This document shows positions 57,937 through 64,000 of a stretch of DNA of 64,000 nt, piece after piece. The DNA lies in assembly GCA_947179485.1 (NCBI GenBank), contig OX359247.1:64407001-64471000 (forward strand), given 5' to 3'. This DNA comes from Allacma fusca. Lineage: Eukaryota > Arthropoda > Collembola > Symphypleona > Sminthuridae. Each line of letters begins with the position of its first letter. Position 1 is the first letter of the stretch. Under the pieces are notes generated by a model. That model was not told the origin of the DNA and did not search any database. It was given only the letters and a program-made list of their open reading frames with translations. The position numbers and the translations under genes were made by a program.

Positions 57937-59238
57937 AGGGAGTGTGCACATATTACGTTTCATTTTTTCGCCCTTTTTGGACCCTACCCTCCCTATCGTC
58001 ATACTAACGTCATTGTTCCTTGACCCCCCTGTAAACGTCATCAAAGCAAAAACAAAGTCAAAAACAAGTTTAATCCGTAGCATTTTTAGGGCGGCGTTAG
58101 CCCACTTATAAGATAGTGTTATCCGCGATGTCTGGCGATTGAAACAGGTCAGTAAAAAAATAAAATCTGTACTTTCCTCCGAAAATGCTCGACCTATTTT
58201 GTTCAAAATTGATGAGCTTGTTATTGGTTGAAATCGGTCCACGTGTTCGTACTTAAACAAAATAAACAATAAAAAAATAAGGAAAAATAATAATTAAAGT
58301 AAACGAAGGAATACCGTTTAGGAAACTTTAGATCGCGGCCATTTTATTTTGGTTTTTCCTTCTCGGACAAAAGCGAAGTTGCAATCATTACTGTTTTTGC
58401 AATGAGCCTATCATTATTATAAAATTATCATTTAACGTCAGTAATATCTGCAAATTTGCTATGTATCGAGTCAGCCACATTTACAATAATTTCCGTCGGT
58501 GTTTCCGACAAATACTCCGCTTCACTTGCTGTGGAAAATTGCATTTGATTACTTTGAACAACAGATTCAATGCTTTTCGAGATTCTTTCTAACGAATTTC
58601 TATGAGCAGCTCTTTTCTGGGATTCATATGCAATGTTGATAACAAAATAGTAATTGCACGCATGGTGGGTTTGCATTTCAAGGTTGCCTTGAATGCTGGG
58701 GCAATAGTAGACAGGGGATAGTTTCCAGACATTTAGCACGACATTTGGCAACAAACCGCCAAAGTAGTCAGATGAATCGTACGGGTTTTCAAATACGAAC
58801 TCCAGAAAAATCATGCTTAAAGAGCACCGGAATCTGGAGAAACTTCGATATTACATATTTGTCCAAGTTGCACCGACAAGGGCCACAGCAACTGAGATCA
58901 TGAGAACAAACTATTTGCAAAACTTAAATTGATGGACGTAATTTTGTAGCCATTCTTGCGTAAGCCATGAGTTTTTGGAATGCTCATGGTTGTCAGACAT
59001 TTCGAACAATGTACGGCTTGCGTATGTTTATAAAATGTATCATTGGTCTTTCACCAATAAAAGTTTGTTGCTAAAAACACTAGTCTAACAATAATCCGGG
59101 TTTATTCCTTAAATTTTTTTGAGAATCGGTGAAACGTCATCAGCAAGATTACCCCCACCCCCTTGGTATACACAAAATCATCAGCATCAAGACCCCCTCC
59201 CTCCCCCAAAAATGAAACGTAAAATGTGCACACTCCCT
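57937..59238. mobile_element. 1.3-kb TIR element inserted in the Polinton
   Basis: AGGGAGTGTGCACATATTAC at 57937 is mirrored at 59238 (GTGCACACTCCCT), and the homology continues into ACGTTTCATTTTT on both sides. The arms carry ACGTCA and CCCCCTCC words like the 400-bp MITE at 27761-28160, suggesting one superfamily. Target duplication is not clear, although GGGAAAT-CTTT strings lie near both ends. A minus-strand frame is inside. Confidence 0.7.
58428..58814 (-). CDS. Unrecognised ORF inside the TIR element
   Basis: 128 codons from MIFLEFVFENPYDSSDYFGG, a mixed-composition protein with a C-terminal Ser/Glu-rich half. A second short coding-like stretch (MSDNHEHSKNSWLTQEWLQN) lies upstream on the same strand near 59000-58910, so the ORF could be the last part of a longer or spliced gene. 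No family is recognised; it could be part of a transposase remnant or of the Polinton. Confidence 0.35.
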   Translation of the reverse strand: MIFLEFVFENPYDSSDYFGGLLPNVVLNVWKLSPVYYCPSIQGNLEMQTHHACNYYFVINIAYESQKRAAHRNSLERISKSIESVVQSNQMQFSTASEAEYLSETPTEIIVNVADSIHSKFADITDVK

Positions 59239-59427
59239 CAGGAGAGGGAAATTCTTTCATGTGTAGTATCAACCTGTTGAATTCTTTGATAATAGGTGTC
59301 CGTATAATCATGAATTCAATTGTTTAAGCTTGGAAAGCTGAAGGTACGTCGTACTACATGTTGGAGTTGTGGTTGCAAGCAATTTGGAAGGAAACAACCG
59401 TAGGAAGAATAGACACCTAGTACTATC

Positions 59428-60030
59428 CTGGAGGAATTCTATTGCCCCTTGTTGCTGGTCATGAACTGTTGACACAAGATTTGGAAACAAGAATTAAAAG
59501 ACGTTATGACAAAATCCGGATTCATCTTAACATGCTTGCGGGTGAGCACAATTTTGGAGGATTATTGCTTATTGAGATGAAGGATCTATATTTCAAGTAC
59601 TATGGGGCTTACGTCAACGAAGAAGGGAAATGGAAAGTTTCAACTTTTGCAAATGAGGTGTTGAAGGCAATTGAAACTCGTGGACTGGACTGTTACACTG
59701 GAAAAGTGCAATTTCGATTTAATCATCGTTGGAGATATCCTAAGTAAGTGTCAGATTATTGACAGGTTTAAATATTTTTTTCTTGCGTTTTAGTCATGTC
59801 AAACATTAATTATCGTGAACTTTTGTTGATTTAGTGTTCAATGCTTGGGAGGGCTTGTGACTGCATTTTACTTCCGCGAACACATGAGATGGGAGTCTAT
59901 CAACGATGATATCTCTGATGGTGAGATGGTGAAGGTTCTGAAGGATTTTGCACGAAAGGAGCAGGATCGGGCAGAATTTATTGCCGTCATAGATTTCATC
60001 AGCAACAAGAGGAGATTCAATATTTTCTGA
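59428..60030 (+). CDS. Unrecognised spliced gene B (3' exons) of the Polinton
   Basis: Exon from about 59428 (possible acceptor CACCTAG; reads YYPGGILLPLVAGHELLTQD) to 59742 (donor GTAAGT), intron to 59834 (acceptor GATTTAG), last exon to TGA 60028-60030. The joined frame is open for about 200 residues with no interruption, ending ISNKRRFNIF. The upstream start was not found and may be upstream of the TIR insertion, so A and B could be one gene. The PGG motif at its start echoes one near the end of gene A. No family is recognised. Confidence 0.45.
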
Positions 60031-60299
60031 GATTTTCCCTTATTTTTGGTATTTGTTTACATAATAAATACAAATATTTAATGAATTATGTGATGTGTCT
60101 ATTTATTTACTGTGTAGGTCAGTTTCATACTGAGCGTCAGCATGTGATTAGATAATTCTGGCCGCTATGTCGTACGTCACTGTGGATGAGGTGGTGCTGG
60201 TGCTGGGGTGTGCATGTGTGTGTGAAGTGTACATGGAGTAACTGACTAATTTGCGAATCTCTCCTCCAGTCCCTCGTCAATGTAGATAATTGATTCATG

Positions 60300-60483
60300 T
60301 GCTGGGCACAGCAGCTCAGCTCATTATGTCTGAGCAACTCAGGTCCTATTCTTGTACCTGAGCAACTCAGGTCCTATCCTTGTACCTGGGCAGCTCAGGT
60401 CCTATCCTTTAACATGTGATTCTGGGTATAGGTGGTGTACCTGGGCAGCACTGTACCTGGGCATATGAGCCTACTCCCCTACT
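60300..60483 (-). repeat. Right terminal inverted repeat of the Polinton
   Basis: Inverted copy of the left terminus, with about three of the 28-bp units (complement of GGATAGGACCTGAGCTGCCC, then AGGTACAA). It is followed by TATATA at 60484-60489. Confidence 0.9.
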
Positions 60484-60509
60484 TATATAATATTCAATTT
60501 AATACTTCA

Positions 60510-63500
60510 GATGGATCTTGAAGCACGAAAGTCACTATGCGAAGCACGCTTTTGCTTCTGGGATCCAATTCATTGTAACCTTAATAATGTCTGCAAATCA
60601 ATGGAATTAATGGGAAAACTGAAGAAATATATACAAGAAAATAGTTTTGCAGACCCACCTAATAAGTGGTGGATTCAACTATAACTATGAACACAATATA
60701 TAATTGACAACTTGATAAAATATTTAATTCATTGTAATATGGTAAAAATAACTTATAAATACCGGGGACTATATCTTCAATGCCTCAGCAACAAAATATT
60801 ACCAAATATTAGAAAAAATAAAATTGATGTCATTACAACCGAGTTTCTTAAAATGGTTCGAGTGTATGCTTCGGCGCCTTGCTTTATTTGTGACAGATTA
60901 ATTTACAGAAACGGATTACTTTCGCACTCGAATGAACGCAAGTGCAATCGAAAAAATTCTCTCTTGATTCTTATTACCATCCTTCTGGAGAAGCTCTATG
61001 GTTATGTTATAGATGTGATCAATGGAATAAAAATGGAAAAATTCCTTCGCAAGCAAAATGGAATCAAATGACCCTCAACCCTAATGTGTTCAATGAATTA
61101 AGCGAAATGGAACTGTCGCGACTATCCCACGGTCGTCCCGTCATGAAAATATTTCATCTTGCCAATGGACGCGGGCAACTAGGTATACAGGGTAGCGTCA
61201 TCCATTTCCCCCAAGGTGTTGAAGAAGTAAGGGATCAGTTACCATTATGTAGTTTTGAAGCAGCATACTCGTTGTTCGTCAGCAAATAGAAGATAGGAGC
61301 ATATTGAATGAAATATCAGTTTGCGTATTCGCAATGAGACACGCATTGGAATGGCTAGTTCAAAACAATCATCTATACAGCCACATTACTATAAAAGACA
61401 ATATCAATGACAACATGTCCAATATCGTAGTCAAAGAAATTCGAGAGGTAACGCTATTATTTCAAAATGTTTCATCCTCTGATTATGTACATATATATAC
61501 TTCAATCTTGCGTTGTGAGTTACATCAAGGATCCATTGTATTTCAAATATCACAAGATATGTAAATATTTAGCTTTAGTACATGACAAAAAGCACGATAT
61601 TCCACGTGGTCACTTTATCATGTCTACGAATTCTGTGCACAACAATGGTGGCCACAGCTATTGCCTATAGTTCCATTCAACCACCAAATTCTTGGACTTC
61701 AAGCCTACATGATGACATTATTAAAGGAGACGGTTATTTCCAACAACAAAACTTGAAAAGATGTTCACATAACCACAGTATTCCAATAAATGATGAAATA
61801 GTCTGCAAAATTGAAAATAAATTTAGCATTCTTAATGTTGAAATAACAGTAGACAACGATAGTGTAATATCTGGAATGCTTAATAAATATAAACAACATG
61901 AGTCACCCTTCAGAAGCAATTGAAATGTTTACCGAATCGGAATCTTTGGCAGCCATTTTAACAACGGCAGGTTTTAAGCACACACACATATACACATATA
62001 TATATATAATCTATAGATATTATCAGAACATGCTGTTTAAGCAAAAATTATATGAAATGAGCTATTCGTATTTCCCAGGATATTCCATAACCTTCATCAA
62101 GAGCGACAACTCTCTTTGTTTCTTTAAATCACACTGTCGCGGCAGTAAAGTAGGAATTTCAGTAAATGGAAGTTCAAGTGTTACGCTACCACGAAAGTGA
62201 AATTGTCAGGCGTATTTTGCAATTAGTTCATAAAAATTTACAACAAAAATGTGACCCAAATTCTTTGGATTCGTTTTCGTAAGAAAAAAACAAATATATT
62301 TACATACAACAAAATATATTAAAAATGGCATAAATGTCATGGTGGACAAAACCTAACAGTTATTTATTTTCCACCAGATCTATTGCATCTTTTGCTTTCA
62401 CAATTACCCCTGTATTTATACATGTAAATGTTGACGAGGTTTCTGAAAATGAAAATAATATGAAGGACGCTGAAAACGTTCCAACTCCAAAATTAGGTGC
62501 AAACAGAATTGACATTAATTCACATGTTGTTTTAGCCGACGAATTTTCTAACTGTATGCTTCATCCTATTGAAATTGAAGAGCCCGCTTTAGAGAATGCA
62601 ATGAAACCTTCAAATCAAAGCTATTTTCTAGAACGGAAAACATCAAAGCCACTCTGTCGAAGAATTGAATCACGATTAGAATATTAAGTTTGGTTTGTAA
62701 AATTTCCAATGGGAAGTTTGGATTCAATGAGGACAGGCCAATACGGCAAACAACATTTGAATATATTCAACAAAGATACATGTCCTCGGACTCAAGATGT
62801 ACTGATCCGTCGTATCTTTTTTATGCACTTTGTCAAATAGAGAAAAAGCAAACGGTTAATATTTACTGCAGTATTAAACAACAAATTCAATCTTCTACTT
62901 GGCCATTCAACCCCAGGAATGTAAAATGCTGCGATGTACAATATCCTTTCAAAACATACGACAAATATGGATGAAGACCATGAGGAAGAAATTGAATATC
63001 GCAGATAATCGATTACCAAGATATCACCTTCAAAACAATAGAGGTTCCATTCAGTTTAGACATATGACTGCTTTAGTAAGATGTCCTGAATGAACTTTAA
63101 TTCGTTGACCCAGACGGAGAACTACTACTACTCTCTGATTGTTCTATATTTGCCATTTCGAATTAAAAACATCCTAGAAAACTACTCCAATTCGCTACAG
63201 GCGTTCATTGGATTGAGGGATCGGTTACGCACTAACGATGATAATAATATTATTCAGCGTCAATATCAACAAGAACTGGTTAGATTGCATTTGGAAGTGT
63301 TGGCTTTGGTATGTTCTTACGGTACGCTACTACATTATTTAAAGGCATTAGCAAGGAGAATGATTATTATTGTAAATATTACATTTCCATGAAAAAAATC
63401 ATTTGATCCGATTAATTTATAATCATATCAAATGCCTCACATTTCAAGATGCTTCCAACCCTATTGTGTTAGCTTAACTAACGGGTGTAGCGGTTAAAAC

Positions 63501-64000
63501 ATCAATAGTACATTAATTTACACATTTATTGTTTATAATTAGGATTTTCAGGTAATTATTTGTAATAAGAACCACTCTACACAAAGCATTTAAACTCCCT
63601 GTCAAAAAAATGATGTCAGTTACAAACCTTTACCGGGTCAACATTTAAACACTTTACGTAATTCAACGAGTGACACAAAATTGATCATCATTGATGAAAT
63701 CTCTGTAAGTAAACATGCGGTCGATATTACACAACGTTATATTCATATTTTGTATTCTGAATTTCTCCAACAACAATCTTCACTTAGATGATGTCATATC
63801 AAGTATTCCGTGCAATCAATTTAAGATTACAAATGTTTCGTAACAACTTGATATTTGGAGGTATTAACGTCTTTTTAGTGGGTTCGTCTGACATTGCAAT
63901 AATGTATTACTTGAATGAACGATTATACAATGATTAAATTTTACGTTAGGGTATTTACTTCAATTGAAACCCGTCAAAGGCGTTTGAATTGTTTCAAAAC
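60510..64000 (+). pseudogene. Helitron-type Rep/helicase gene, fragmented, runs off the window
   Basis: Blocks in order: a possible first exon 60510-60680 (preceded by an acceptor CTTCAG); a Cys-pair region (CFICDRL, about 60880; LCYRCDQWNKNGKIP, about 61000) leading into a DUF6570-like stretch (FNELSEMELSRLSHGRP and FHLANGRGQLGIQGSVI, 61090-61205; ALEWLVQNNHLYSHITIK, about 61335-61395); an OTU/papain-like remnant (SLCFFKSHCRG, about 62115); the Helitron N-terminal-like part (KFGFNEDRPIRQTTFEYIQQ, about 62705; YLFYALCQIEKKQ, about 62815); and helicase pieces (YYYSLIVLYLPFR, about 63125; LIIIDEIS, a Walker B, near 63695; a FGGINVFLVG stretch near 63855). Frames change many times, so it is dead. 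Such proteins nick and unwind DNA in rolling-circle transposition. Confidence 0.75.

Larger units (their letters stand above)
38867..60483. mobile_element. Polinton/Maverick element, 21,617 bp, complete but decayed
   Basis: Inverted termini starting AGTAGGGGAGTAGGCTCATA and TATATA on both sides (38861-38866, 60484-60489) match the AG...CT ends and 6-bp target duplications of Polintons. The hallmark gene set is present: minor capsid, pVI-like, major capsid, cysteine protease, integrase, packaging ATPase, protein-primed DNA polymerase B. The capsid genes run in adenovirus-like order. All the recognised genes have stops or frameshifts. The right half adds spliced, unrecognised genes. Two later insertions are visible: a non-LTR fragment (45.6-46.75 kb) and a TIR element (57.9-59.2 kb). 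Confidence 0.95.

Overview
This is an AT-rich animal nuclear segment, most likely from an arthropod or similar invertebrate. The evidence is spliced genes with GT-AG introns, a U4/U6 snRNP protein gene (PRPF3), and an unusually dense, nested load of DNA transposons. No bacterial operons, rRNA, CRISPR array or convincing tRNA is seen. The species cannot be told from the sequence alone.

Region by region: 1-13.5 kb is a mosaic of short inverted-repeat elements (MITEs), several with exact 8-bp target duplications, plus a decayed non-LTR retrotransposon reverse transcriptase (6.9-9.0 kb). From 13.5 to 18.5 kb a hAT MITE unit has been split by a 4,559-bp hAT transposon. That transposon has matching ends, an exact 8-bp duplication and a 12-exon transposase that reads through uninterrupted (679 codons by hand splicing). 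21.6-23.5 kb is the only clear host gene, PRPF3, apparently without its N-terminal PWI domain. 24.2-38.6 kb is more MITEs (some nested), a 14-copy 26-bp tandem repeat, a 3' fragment of a second non-LTR family and much sequence with nothing recognisable.

38,867-60,483 is a complete but decayed Polinton/Maverick (21,617 bp). It has inverted termini beginning AGTAGGGGAG, TATATA on both sides, and subterminal 28-bp repeats. The left half holds the adenovirus-like virion block in order: penton-like minor capsid, pVI-like protein, hexon-like major capsid, adenain-like protease. A core-like protein lies on the other strand, followed by the integrase. The right half holds the packaging ATPase and protein-primed DNA polymerase B, both minus strand, and a group of unrecognised genes with short GT-AG introns. 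All the recognised core genes carry stops or frameshifts. A non-LTR fragment and a TIR element have inserted into it. Immediately right of the Polinton, 60.5-64.0 kb is a broken Helitron-type Rep/helicase gene running off the window.

The two most notable things are the apparently intact multi-exon hAT transposon sitting among non-autonomous elements with related subterminal words, and the Polinton whose right half carries spliced genes of no family I recognise.
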